This document shows, in pieces, positions 9,480-18,216 of a stretch of DNA of 64,000 bases (positions are counted from its first letter, which is position 1; the number at the start of each line of letters is the position of its first letter). The stretch is taken from contig NVQB01000001.1 in NCBI GenBank assembly GCA_002319075.1, positions 4,154,001 through 4,218,000 on the forward strand. Reading direction: 5' to 3'. The position numbers were made by a program, and so were the translations under genes. The notes under the pieces are model-generated. The model was not told where the DNA came from. It searched no databases and saw only the letters and a program-made list of their open reading frames with translations. The stretch is from Sphingobacteriaceae bacterium. Lineage in GTDB: Bacteria > Bacteroidota > Bacteroidia > B-17B0 > Aurantibacillaceae.

Positions 9480-10583
9480 ATGCAAAATGTGAACACCTAT
9501 ATATTAGCAATTGAGAGTAGCTGCGACGACACCTCCTGCGCTGTATTGCGCAATGAAGCTGTATTGGCGAATATTACCGCAAATCAAAAAATACACGAGC
9601 AATACGGTGGAGTTGTGCCTGAACTTGCCAGCCGCGATCACCAGAAAAATATTGTGCCAGTGGTGGACGCTGCACTTAAAAAAGCTGGAATTGGTTTACA
9701 CGAGCTACAGGCGATCGCAATAACGCGGGGGCCAGGTTTAATGGGCAGTTTGCTGGTTGGATTGTCGTTCGCGAAGTCTTTGTCGCTTGCTTTAAATATT
9801 CCACTGATTGAAGTAAATCATATGCAGGGCCATATTCTTGCGCACTTCATAAGGGAAGAGAGTCAGGAGCCTTTACTAAAGGGAGGTATGATAGATTCGG
9901 TTCATCACACTGCCACTAAACCCGAAACAGAAGATAAAGAACAAGAAATGGTTCCCCAATTTCCTTTTCTCTGTCTAACGGTTAGCGGGGGACATACACA
10001 GTTAGTGAAAATTACGAATCATTTAAGTTTTGAGGTGATCGGGGAAACCATTGACGATGCCGTTGGTGAAGCCTTTGATAAAGCTGCAAAAATTTTAGGA
10101 TTGCCTTACCCGGGTGGACCGATGATTGATAATTTGGCAAAAGAAGGAGATGCAACAAAATTTGTTTTTGCCCACACAAAAGTCCCGGGACATGACTACA
10201 GTTTTAGCGGAATTAAAACATCGTTTTTATATTTCATTCAAAATAATTTGCAGAAGAATCCTGATTTTATAAAAGAAAATCTCCAGGATATCTGCGCTTC
10301 TTATCAACACCACCTCATTACGGTATTACTTAAAAATGTTAGAACTGTTTTAAAAGAAACAGGAATCAAAGAGTTAGCAATCGCTGGTGGAGTGAGTGCA
10401 AATTCAGGCTTGCGGCGCGAAGTAAAAAAACTGGAAGCGGAATTAGGAATTACTGCGTTTATTCCAAAATTTGAATATTGTACCGACAATGCGGCTATGA
10501 TTGGTATAACGGCTTACTATAAATTTTTAAGACAGGATTTTTCTGATCTTGCAATTACTCCTTTAGCGAGGATGTCTCTTTGA
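9480..10583 (+). CDS. tsaD: tRNA N6-adenosine threonylcarbamoyltransferase TsaD
   Basis: 367 aa. It transfers threonylcarbamoyl to A37 of ANN-decoding tRNAs. Seen: N-terminal ILAIESSCDDTSCAV, the metal-binding H114 and H118 in NHMQGH, VSGGHTQL, and the late GGVSANSGLRRE and DNAAMIG motifs. Residues ~124-160 are a charged insertion between HILAHF and FPFLCLTVSGG where most bacterial TsaD proteins have about ten residues, which explains the length above the usual ~340. It is divergent from the TamB-like gene. Confidence 0.96.
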   Translation: MQNVNTYILAIESSCDDTSCAVLRNEAVLANITANQKIHEQYGGVVPELASRDHQKNIVPVVDAALKKAGIGLHELQAIAITRGPGLMGSLLVGLSFAKSLSLALNIPLIEVNHMQGHILAHFIREESQEPLLKGGMIDSVHHTATKPETEDKEQEMVPQFPFLCLTVSGGHTQLVKITNHLSFEVIGETIDDAVGEAFDKAAKILGLPYPGGPMIDNLAKEGDATKFVFAHTKVPGHDYSFSGIKTSFLYFIQNNLQKNPDFIKENLQDICASYQHHLITVLLKNVRTVLKETGIKELAIAGGVSANSGLRREVKKLEAELGITAFIPKFEYCTDNAAMIGITAYYKFLRQDFSDLAITPLARMSL

Positions 10584-10590
10584 TTTCCAT

Positions 10591-10618
10591 AAAAAAAAGG
10601 AGCTGCCAGGTCAGCTCC
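10591..10618 (-). terminator. Hairpin between convergent tsaD and the exported protein gene
   Basis: GGAGCTG (10599-10605) and CAGCTCC (10612-10618) form a perfect 7-bp stem with a CCAGGT loop. Eight A residues at 10591-10598 give a U-tract when read on the minus strand, so it fits best as a terminator for the gene ending at 10734, although it could also slow transcription from tsaD. Confidence 0.7.
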
Positions 10619-10733
10619 GATAATTTAATTGGGTAAAAGTCCTGGGTTAATGCTTAACTGATTTGTCTATCAATTTTAAATGTTGATTTCGCTGTTTGAT
10701 AACGGCAGAAATTGAATTTAGATACAAACTCTC

Positions 10734-11999
10734 TTATTTATTTTTTGCGTTAAATCCTATAGATATTCCCAGGCGAGATCCATGTCTTCCGGGAATATAG
10801 AAGAGATTCACAGGCATATTTAATCTTCCCGATTTAAAGGTTCGTCCTATGGCGAACACAAATCCCGTGTGGGCAGTAAACTCACCTCTACTATCCAGAC
10901 GTTCCATCACAGGATAAGGGTTTTTGACAGAACCATTATTTGTTTCCCAGGAGGATTGCAGTTGCCAGTTATTGTTTTGATCATAGTAACCTTTCGAAGT
11001 CGTTATAAGATTAATTGTTGGGCCCAGTGCGAATTCCCAACCATGCACATTATCTCTGAATCCATGTAATAATGTAAGACTGGGAATAAAATAACCCTGG
11101 TCGACACCGGTGATCATGGGAATAAATTCAAACAAGGCCTGAAATCTTCCTTCATTTAAATATTGTTTTTCGAACTGGTAACCAAATTGAAACATCAGGG
11201 GGATGGCGTCAAAACCTCCGCTGGTCTTACTTTCCATTAACCGTGCAGCCATCTCACCTGTGTAAAATACGCCGCCAAGCCTCGGTCCATCCAGGCAAAG
11301 TCGGTCCTTGCCCGGATTATTGATAGTATTATCAAACTCCGCTTGTTCTGTTAGTTTTGCTATGAGATCTTTGCTTACAGGGTATCCAAACATTTGTCTC
11401 ATGGCAACACTGATGATGTTTTGTATTTCTTCGGGAAAATTCAGAAACTCTTTTACGTAAGTTTTTTCTATGCTTTTCGATCTTACATCTATCAAACGTA
11501 AGGTCACAACAATGGTTTTACCATAACGCTCCACACTTCCGCTTAACATCTTCTCTGAACCAATGGTGTTGCCAATTTCTACAAGACATAATTTTCCGAA
11601 GCAGCTATTTACAAATTGTTTATTACGCTCGGCAAAAAAGGTACTGTTGTATTTATCTACCAGCTCAAGTGTATCTTTTCGTTCAAACAAAGAGTTGGGT
11701 GTTCCGCTGATTTTGATCACTTTGTAACGGTTTTTGGCGGCTAAAGAGTCGCTGTACGCTACAGAAGCAAATCGTGTTTTCTCCAATAAATAAAGAATGT
11801 CGTACTTATCGGTTACAGCAAAAGTATCCAGCTTTTCAAGCTCTGTTCTCACAAGGCTTCCCATAGATTGCGTGCTCATATTTAGTCCCTGCACATCGAT
11901 GTTCAATACGGTTAGACTTTGTTTTTTGTTCTGCGCTTCCGAATATAACGTTAAGCTAAGAAGAAAGCAGGTCATTATTTTTTTTAGAGGTGTTTTCAT
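10734..11999 (-). CDS. Exported protein, CsgG/LpoB-like N-terminal fold plus barrel-like C-terminus
   Basis: 421 aa with signal peptide (MKTPLKKIMTCFLLSLTLYSEAQ). Residues ~25-220 (LTVLNIDVQGL...MGSLVRTELEKLDTFAVTDKYDILYLLE, later KMLSGSVERYGKTIVVTLRLIDVRSKSIEKTY) have the strand/helix order of CsgG/LpoB-type proteins that sense or build envelope complexes. Residues ~230-421 are Gly/aromatic-rich strands (FQFGYQFEKQYL, FALGPTINLITTSKGYY, LGISIGFNAK) like a small outer-membrane barrel. This two-part arrangement is an inference from the pattern; no catalytic motif is present. It is monocistronic by spacing. Confidence 0.6.
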   Translation of the reverse strand: MKTPLKKIMTCFLLSLTLYSEAQNKKQSLTVLNIDVQGLNMSTQSMGSLVRTELEKLDTFAVTDKYDILYLLEKTRFASVAYSDSLAAKNRYKVIKISGTPNSLFERKDTLELVDKYNSTFFAERNKQFVNSCFGKLCLVEIGNTIGSEKMLSGSVERYGKTIVVTLRLIDVRSKSIEKTYVKEFLNFPEEIQNIISVAMRQMFGYPVSKDLIAKLTEQAEFDNTINNPGKDRLCLDGPRLGGVFYTGEMAARLMESKTSGGFDAIPLMFQFGYQFEKQYLNEGRFQALFEFIPMITGVDQGYFIPSLTLLHGFRDNVHGWEFALGPTINLITTSKGYYDQNNNWQLQSSWETNNGSVKNPYPVMERLDSRGEFTAHTGFVFAIGRTFKSGRLNMPVNLFYIPGRHGSRLGISIGFNAKNK

Positions 12000-12292
12000 T
12001 TGTGTTGGTATTAGTTATCCGGCATCAAAAGTAGAGCGTTTAAAAGAAGGGTTGTAATTGATAAATGCAAAGGAGTTTTGAACGATAGTAATTTTTGTCG
12101 TTGACGATTTTTTAGCAAGAATTTGTTGAAGAATTTGCGTTTATTCAGGAAGCTTTTCCTGGTTTTGCGTTTTTTGCAAATATTAGTAGCTTTAAAAATT
12201 GAATTTTAGCTAAGTAATTGCGCTCGTTTAATGGCCAAAAGCTGTGCTATTGTACAATTACTTCGAAAGCATTAAAATTTGTAATATTACTT
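12000..12292. other. Intergenic region with candidate promoter for the AAA/Toprim pair
   Basis: No gene is supported here. The only signal is a plausible + strand promoter: TTG at 12250-12252 and AAAATTTG at 12274-12281 (one mismatch to TAnnTTTG) with 21 bp between, followed 11 nt later by the ATG at 12293. The rest is AT-rich sequence without obvious repeats. Confidence 0.4.
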
Positions 12293-13315
12293 ATGGAAAT
12301 CAAGGAGCTTAAAATACAGAACTATAAATCGATTAAGGATATTAGCATCAAAAATCCCAACCCATTTACGGTATTTGTAGGTCCTAATGCTGCGGGAAAG
12401 TCTAATATATTTGAGGCGTTGGAATTTTATACTACTATTTCACAAAACGTTGGAAATAACGTCACAAGATTATTTGGAGATATTAATCATTACAATCATG
12501 AAAAATCTGGCGGGCCTTGGGAAAATGTTTTTCAATCGAAGTTTGAGCGATTTGAAAGCGAGATAAGTCTGTCTGTTCAAGACAATGGAGTTATAAGTTC
12601 CGGATCTAAAAGTTTTTTTAGTACTCAATTAAATAAGCAAATATTTATTGAGAAAAAATTATATATCTATTGGGAAGATAGTAATTATATCCAATTTTTT
12701 AATGCCTTTTCAAGGATTTTTGTAGCCAATACGAAAATTGAAAAATTTGCTTTTGAAGATGATAAGAGGCTTTCATTATCATGTGGTAACTTAGAACAAG
12801 TTTTAAAAAGGATATTATTTAATAAAATTAAAAACGAAGAAATTGTTGAGTGGCTGGAACTTTTAATCCCTGGATTTAAAAACATTGAAATAAAAACAGA
12901 GGAGTTAAGCGGTTCCACAAATTTGTTGATCTACGAAAAAGGAATTCAAAAGCCTCTTACCAAAAAAATTATTTCCGATGGAACTTACAATATCATCGCT
13001 ATTCTTACAGCGCTCTACAAATCAGACGAGCCACAGTTTTTGTGTATAGAAGAGCCTGAAAATGGTTTAAATCCAAAGGTGGTTCGTGAACTCGTTAATA
13101 TTTTTCGCCAGCAGTGCAAGGAGAAAGGTCATTTTATCTGGTTAAATACGCACTCGCAAACAATAGTCTCTGAATTAACCAATGATGAAATAATTCTGGT
13201 AGATAAAATAGACGGCGAAACAAAAATCAAACAAATTCAGGGAATGGATTTGCATGGTTTGCGTATGGATGAAGCACTTCTAACAAATGCTATCGGAGGA
13301 GGAATTCCATGGTAA
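12293..13315 (+). CDS. AAA (ABC-type) ATPase of a putative two-gene defence module
   Basis: 341 aa from ATG 12293 (MEIKELKIQNYKSI, the typical start of SMC/RecF-like AAA_21 ATPases); the frame extends upstream but adds no homologous-looking sequence. Walker A is GPNAAGKS at residues 30-37, a degenerate signature is SDGTY before the last third, Walker B is FLCIEE with E254 as likely catalytic Glu, and the H-loop is THSQ. There is no C-terminal Toprim as in full OLD nucleases; that part seems to be supplied by the next gene, which overlaps by 7 bp. Such split ATPase/Toprim pairs include RloA/RloB, AbiL and PARIS AriA/AriB, all linked to phage or plasmid defence. Defence is inferred, not shown. 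Confidence 0.82.
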   Translation: MEIKELKIQNYKSIKDISIKNPNPFTVFVGPNAAGKSNIFEALEFYTTISQNVGNNVTRLFGDINHYNHEKSGGPWENVFQSKFERFESEISLSVQDNGVISSGSKSFFSTQLNKQIFIEKKLYIYWEDSNYIQFFNAFSRIFVANTKIEKFAFEDDKRLSLSCGNLEQVLKRILFNKIKNEEIVEWLELLIPGFKNIEIKTEELSGSTNLLIYEKGIQKPLTKKIISDGTYNIIAILTALYKSDEPQFLCIEEPENGLNPKVVRELVNIFRQQCKEKGHFIWLNTHSQTIVSELTNDEIILVDKIDGETKIKQIQGMDLHGLRMDEALLTNAIGGGIPW

Positions 13316-13881
13316 AGTTCGGTTTTATTGTAGAAGGCGAAACAGAAAAGGTTCTTCTGGAATCCCACGCTTTTCATCAATTAATTTCGGAATTAGGAGC
13401 GGAGTTTATTCCCGAAATTATAAACGCCGATGGAAATGGAAATTTGCTTCCTCGTAATATTGAAAAACACAGTCAAATTCTAAAAGATAAGGGTGCGACG
13501 CACATACTAATTCTAACAGATCTTGATAAAGATTTGTGCGTTACAGAAACTAAAAATCGAATTCAACCGGCACAGAATCATTACTGCGTGGTTAGTAAAA
13601 AAGTTATTGAATCTTGGTTTCTTTCGGATATAGATGCGTTAAGAACTTTCGTAAAGAGTAACATTGATGGGTATCTGGATCCTGAGACTATCGACAATCC
13701 CTTTGAGGAAATTAGAAGGGTCAGGTTTCAAAGAATTGGAATAGGATTTAATAATAAGAGAAAATTAGCGTACTCTATGTTGGAAAATGGTTTTCCTTTT
13801 AAAAGAGCCGCCGCTCATCCCAACTGCTCAAGTGCAAAATATTTTATAGATAAACTTACTTTATTAGCTAAACAAAACTAA
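13309..13881 (+). CDS. Toprim-like DUF4276-type protein, partner of the AAA ATPase
   Basis: 190 aa, overlapping the ATPase gene by 7 bp, so translation is probably coupled. The N-terminus has VEGETEK (E9, E11, E13), the typical DUF4276/Toprim-type acidic motif, and the first strand pair is followed by ILTDLDKD (D71, D73, D75), matching the Toprim DxD metal site. The C-terminus is rich in Lys/His (KRAAAHPNCSSAKYF). A metal-dependent nuclease or nuclease-derived effector activated by the ATPase is the natural prediction by analogy with RloB, AbiLii and AriB. Exact subfamily needs a profile search. The gene ends 3 nt before ftcD, so readthrough into metabolism is likely. Confidence 0.72.
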   Translation: MVKFGFIVEGETEKVLLESHAFHQLISELGAEFIPEIINADGNGNLLPRNIEKHSQILKDKGATHILILTDLDKDLCVTETKNRIQPAQNHYCVVSKKVIESWFLSDIDALRTFVKSNIDGYLDPETIDNPFEEIRRVRFQRIGIGFNNKRKLAYSMLENGFPFKRAAAHPNCSSAKYFIDKLTLLAKQN

Positions 13882-13884
13882 AAG

Positions 13885-15573
13885 ATGGAACAATTAATTG
13901 AATGTGTACCAAACTTCAGCGAAGGCGTTGACATGAATGTCATTAAGCAGATAACAGATGTTGTTGAAACAGTTGAAGGCGTAAAATTATTAAATGTTGA
14001 TCCGGGTAAAGCCACGAATAGAACAGTGGTGACTTTTGTTGGAAATCCAAAGGCGGTAATTGAAGCTGCATTTCTAGCTATTAAAAAAGCGGGTGAACTC
14101 ATCGATATGAGTCGCCACAAAGGCGAACATCCGCGGATGGGTGCTACTGACGTTTGTCCCCTAATTCCAATCAGTAACATCTCAATGGAAGAAACTGCTT
14201 CTTACGCCGTGCAGCTGGCAAAAAGAGTGGGAGAGGAATTACAAATTCCAGCCTATTTATATGAAGAAGCTCAAAAAGATAAAAGCCGGAGCAATCTTTC
14301 TGTTATCAGGAACGGGGAGTATGAAGGGTTTTTTAAAAAGATAAAATTGCCGGAATGGAAACCGGATTTTGGTCCTGCCGAGTATGATGCAAAACGCGGC
14401 GCTACCGTTATTGGTGCGCGCGATTTTTTAGTGGCCTACAACGTTAATCTAAATACAACGTCTACACGTCGTGCAAATTCCATTGCATTTGATGTGCGTG
14501 AAGCGGGACGTGTTATGCGCGAGGGAGATCCAATTACCGGGAAAATCATAAATGACGCAAATGGTAAACCGAAATTTATACCGGGCAGTTTAAAATCTGT
14601 AAAAGCGATTGGCTGGTACATTGAAGAATATGGGGTTGCCCAGATCTCGATGAATCTTACAAACATTACTGTTACTCCTGTTCATATTGCTTTTGATGAA
14701 GTTTGTAAAAAGGCAAACGAAAGAGGTATTCGTGTAACTGGTTCCGAATTGGTAGGTCTTGTACCTTTAAAAGCTATGCTGGATGCCGGTAAATATTTCC
14801 TTCAAAAACAAAAACGGTCTACCGGCGTAAGTGAAAAAGAATTGATTAAGATTGCTGTAAAATCCATGGGCCTGGATGAACTCGCTCCTTTTAAACCCGA
14901 AGAAAGAATTATCGAATATCTTTTAAAGGATGCTGCTGATTCCAGGTTAGTCAGTATGGATCTTGTAGCTTTTGCAGATGAAACAGCGAGTGAGAGCCCT
15001 GCGCCGGGCGGAGGTTCTATTTCAGCCTATGTAGGAAGTTTGGGTATTTCGTTAGCGACCATGGTGGCCAATTTAAGTTCACATAAAAAAGGTTGGGACG
15101 ACCGTTGGGAAGAATTCTCTCAGTGGGCTGACAAAGGACAGGCACTAAAAGACCAGTTAATTAAAATGGTAGATGCCGATACAACAGCATTCAATAAAAT
15201 TATGACGGCCTTTGGTTTACCAAAGTCTACAGACGAAGAAAAATTAGCACGAACAAGAGCTATACAACAAGCAACGCGCTTTGCCATTGAAGTTCCTTAT
15301 AAGGTAATGGAGTTAAGTTATGAAAGTATGGAAGTGATACAGGCAATGGCAGAACATGGTAATCCTAATTCGGTTACGGATGCTGGAGTTGGTGCGCTTT
15401 GCGCCCGTACCGCTGTGATGGGCGCTTTTATGAATGTAAGAATTAACGCTTCAGGATACGACGATAAGAGTTTCGTGAATGACATTTTAAAAACCGGGAA
15501 AGCTCTTGAGGAGGCTGCTATGGCTAAGGAAGCAGAGATCCTTAAAATTGTGAATACGAAGATTGGTTTGTAA
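13885..15573 (+). CDS. ftcD: Bifunctional glutamate formimidoyltransferase / formimidoyl-THF cyclodeaminase
   Basis: 562 aa. Residues 1-~330 are formimidoyltransferase (start MEQLIECVPNFSEG, then GHPRMGATD-like EHPRMGATDVCPLIPI), moving the formimino group from formiminoglutamate to tetrahydrofolate. Residues ~350-562 are the cyclodeaminase (FADETASESPAPGGGSISAY), which releases ammonia to give methenyl-THF. The fused form is of the length seen in animal FTCD (about 540). It belongs to histidine degradation, but no hut genes are next to it; instead it sits 3 nt after the AAA/Toprim pair. Confidence 0.94.
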   Translation: MEQLIECVPNFSEGVDMNVIKQITDVVETVEGVKLLNVDPGKATNRTVVTFVGNPKAVIEAAFLAIKKAGELIDMSRHKGEHPRMGATDVCPLIPISNISMEETASYAVQLAKRVGEELQIPAYLYEEAQKDKSRSNLSVIRNGEYEGFFKKIKLPEWKPDFGPAEYDAKRGATVIGARDFLVAYNVNLNTTSTRRANSIAFDVREAGRVMREGDPITGKIINDANGKPKFIPGSLKSVKAIGWYIEEYGVAQISMNLTNITVTPVHIAFDEVCKKANERGIRVTGSELVGLVPLKAMLDAGKYFLQKQKRSTGVSEKELIKIAVKSMGLDELAPFKPEERIIEYLLKDAADSRLVSMDLVAFADETASESPAPGGGSISAYVGSLGISLATMVANLSSHKKGWDDRWEEFSQWADKGQALKDQLIKMVDADTTAFNKIMTAFGLPKSTDEEKLARTRAIQQATRFAIEVPYKVMELSYESMEVIQAMAEHGNPNSVTDAGVGALCARTAVMGAFMNVRINASGYDDKSFVNDILKTGKALEEAAMAKEAEILKIVNTKIGL

Positions 15574-15578
15574 ACCGC

Positions 15579-16256
15579 ATGTATTTTTTTGGTTGTATTA
15601 TAATAGTTGTGATAGTGGGATTTCCAATTTATTACCTCTGGTTAAGTCATGAAGCAAAGGTTACCAATACACTTCATAATATACCCGAAAAAAAAATTTC
15701 GGAAGTTATCGGTGGTGAAATCGTTCGTATTCGAGGAAAAATAAAATATTTTGACAAGCCTATGATCGCCCCACTTTCGGGAAGCGAATGTGTTTATTAT
15801 CATGTTACACTGGAAGAAAAAAGCAATGATCGGCACAGCACAGAGGGTGGTATTAAGTTGTGGTCCACAATCCTGGACGAGGAATTTGCAGAAAGTGTAG
15901 TTATTCATAATGGTAAAGACTATGCATATATTGACACAACTATCGTAAATAGTTATCTTGTAATGGATAAGGAATGGAATTCGGGCTATAATAGAAATGC
16001 AACACAAAGGATGGAAAAATTCCTGGAAAGCTATAAGGAAAAGAGTACTGATTATTTTGATCGCAATAGAGAATTACGTTACAGGGAAGGTGTTCTTCAA
16101 AAAGACGAAATTATTTCTGTAGCTGGAAAAGCTACTTGGAAAAATAAAAACGATTTCAATTTTGATATTCCGGTAGAAAGAATACTAGTGATAAGTGCCC
16201 ATGGTTCTGAGCCGGTATATTTAAGCAATGAACCTTTTGCGACGGGAACCGGGTGA
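15579..16256 (+). CDS. Membrane-anchored GIDE-like domain protein
   Basis: 225 aa with one N-terminal membrane helix (MYFFGCIIIVVIVGFPIYYLWL) and a beta-rich soluble part. The stretch GGEIVRIRGKIKYFDKPMIAPLSGSECVYYHVTLEE resembles the GIDE domain known from MUL1-type E3 ligases and from many uncharacterised bacterial membrane proteins. There is no RING, so no ligase activity is implied. It starts 6 nt after ftcD and is probably cotranscribed. Function unknown. Confidence 0.65.
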   Translation: MYFFGCIIIVVIVGFPIYYLWLSHEAKVTNTLHNIPEKKISEVIGGEIVRIRGKIKYFDKPMIAPLSGSECVYYHVTLEEKSNDRHSTEGGIKLWSTILDEEFAESVVIHNGKDYAYIDTTIVNSYLVMDKEWNSGYNRNATQRMEKFLESYKEKSTDYFDRNRELRYREGVLQKDEIISVAGKATWKNKNDFNFDIPVERILVISAHGSEPVYLSNEPFATGTG

Positions 16257-16564
16257 GTACTAGAACTCAGATAAAAGATTAAACACATCTACATTTAAAT
16301 AAATAATTTCTTTTCCGACTTTTCAGGTACAAGAATTTTTAATTTTTGAAGGAGCTAATAGAACTAATTTATAAGTGTCAAGAATGATTATTTTTTGACA
16401 TTTAGAGTTTTTTGCTGTCAAATGCTAGTCAGCTTGATTTTGTGTTTTTGTTTATCGATTTTTTTGTCAGACACTATTTTCTTTACAAGTTCTTTAATAG
16501 TTGCAAGATCCTTTGATTTACTAAGAAGTTGTATATTTATCCATCCAAAAAATCCAAGTATTTT
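16257..16564. other. AT-rich intergenic region
   Basis: About 300 bp with no supported gene, repeat array or strong hairpin. A TTG at 16529 opens the next reading frame 12 codons early, but the signal peptide starts at 16565, so this stretch is treated as untranslated. Confidence 0.4.
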
Positions 16565-18211
16565 ATGAAGCTCGTGCCACCTCCATTTCTTTTCAGGAAT
16601 TTTTTTCTTGCATGCTTAGTTATTTTCAACGTTACTTACCAAGCTCAGGTATCGGGAACTGCCCTGCTTACCGGGCTAACAAATGCCGGTGGTATCAAAG
16701 TGAAATTTACCGCTAACTCCGGCGGCGCTGTCACCGATTCTTGTATGACCGATGTAGCGGGGCATTACTCATTAACGATCACTCCGGGTGTCTATAAAAT
16801 TGCTTATTCTAAATTCGGATTTCATTACGTTTATAATAATGCAAGCGCCCAGGTTTTAACCAATACTTCTATTCTTCCCGCAATAACTATGGAAAAAGGC
16901 CACGCAACTTTTATTAGCGGTAATGTGAGCGGTGCATGGTCAGACACAAGCGTATATTACCTTACCGGGGATATGGTGGTAGCAAATAATACGACTCTCA
17001 CCATTCCGCCCGGAACAAAAATAAAATCTCTTGGATTCTATAAAATCATTTCAGACGGCGTTTTAAAAGCAATAGGCAGTTTTACCAACAGAATTACCTT
17101 CACACTCCAGGACAGCGCTATTTATTGGGATAAACTAGATCTTAACAACGACGCCTGCGTTTTACATTATTGTACGGTTGAGTATCTGATGACAGGAATT
17201 GTGATTCATGAAAACTCGGAAGTATCTGATTGTATTGTTAGAAAGATTGTGGGTGACGGTATCTCCGTTTATTCGGGAAGAGCGAAAATTGTAAATAACG
17301 AGATATACGATTTTAAAAGATACGGCATTTGGTCAAGCACAACAGCTTCGCTTATATGTAATAACATACATCACGATAGGTATCAAAGTCCCAATGAATA
17401 TTCTGCCGGCATAAAGTCTTATGACAGCACTTTCGTTCTTAATAATAATATGCATCACCTGTATACTGGAATAAGAGCCCAGCATAATAGCACTATCCGG
17501 AATAATTTTATACACGATAATTTTTATGGTATTTATTGTACCATTCTTGCTTTTCCTTACGAAGGAACTCAAATTGTAAATAACACTTTTAGTGATAATA
17601 CAAATATGGCCATGTGGTATGATGGTGCTAACTCTACAAGCACCAAATTCATTAATAACATTGTTGTTAATTCTCTTTATGGAGTTAAAAATATTACCGG
17701 CACCTGTGAAAATAACCTGGTATATAATTGTGGAGTTTCTTTTAATACTGTTGCCGCAGTGGGTATTGGTCAGCTCGTTGCGAAGAATGCTAATGGCGAT
17801 TCTATAGATTCTTATTTCAATGTTTTTCTTGATCCGAAATTTACAAGCAGTAAACCTTTTCTCCAGCAATCTAGTCCGGCTCTGAATGCAGGCAATTCAG
17901 CCTACAATGCCAACATTGGTGCCGATGCCTCTTTAATTTGTTATCAGAATATAATTACAGGTATTGCAGTATACGCAGAAAAGCAAGAGCAGATCAGTCT
18001 TTTTCCAAATCCTAACAATGGAATATTTACACTTCGCTTAAAAAATAAAGCGCTGATTTCCATTTACAATTTGCAGGGAAAAGAAATACTCGCTAACTTT
18101 TATGACATGGGGGAGCAAACGTTAGATGTAAGCTTCTATGAACCCGGACTTTATTTTGTCAGAATAAAAGAGGCAAATAAAACTTACTCACTCAAGTTTA
18201 TAAAAGAATAG
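16565..18211 (+). CDS. Secreted right-handed beta-helix protein with T9SS sorting domain
   Basis: About 548 aa from ATG 16565 with signal peptide ending in TYQAQ. Residues ~25-110 form a carboxypeptidase-regulatory-like domain (GLTNAGGIKVKFTANSGG...GHYSLTITPGVYKI). Residues ~120-450 are parallel beta-helix repeats rich in Asn (NNEIYDFKRYGIWSS, NNNMHHLYTGIRAQHNSTIRNN, FIHDNFYGIY), as in NosD/pectate-lyase-like proteins. The last ~75 residues are a type A T9SS sorting domain (LFPNPNNGIFTL...GLYFVRIKE). It is therefore exported through type IX secretion and probably attached at the cell surface. No catalytic residues for a polysaccharide lyase could be picked out. Confidence 0.85.
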   Translation: MKLVPPPFLFRNFFLACLVIFNVTYQAQVSGTALLTGLTNAGGIKVKFTANSGGAVTDSCMTDVAGHYSLTITPGVYKIAYSKFGFHYVYNNASAQVLTNTSILPAITMEKGHATFISGNVSGAWSDTSVYYLTGDMVVANNTTLTIPPGTKIKSLGFYKIISDGVLKAIGSFTNRITFTLQDSAIYWDKLDLNNDACVLHYCTVEYLMTGIVIHENSEVSDCIVRKIVGDGISVYSGRAKIVNNEIYDFKRYGIWSSTTASLICNNIHHDRYQSPNEYSAGIKSYDSTFVLNNNMHHLYTGIRAQHNSTIRNNFIHDNFYGIYCTILAFPYEGTQIVNNTFSDNTNMAMWYDGANSTSTKFINNIVVNSLYGVKNITGTCENNLVYNCGVSFNTVAAVGIGQLVAKNANGDSIDSYFNVFLDPKFTSSKPFLQQSSPALNAGNSAYNANIGADASLICYQNIITGIAVYAEKQEQISLFPNPNNGIFTLRLKNKALISIYNLQGKEILANFYDMGEQTLDVSFYEPGLYFVRIKEANKTYSLKFIKE

Positions 18212-18216
18212 AAAAA

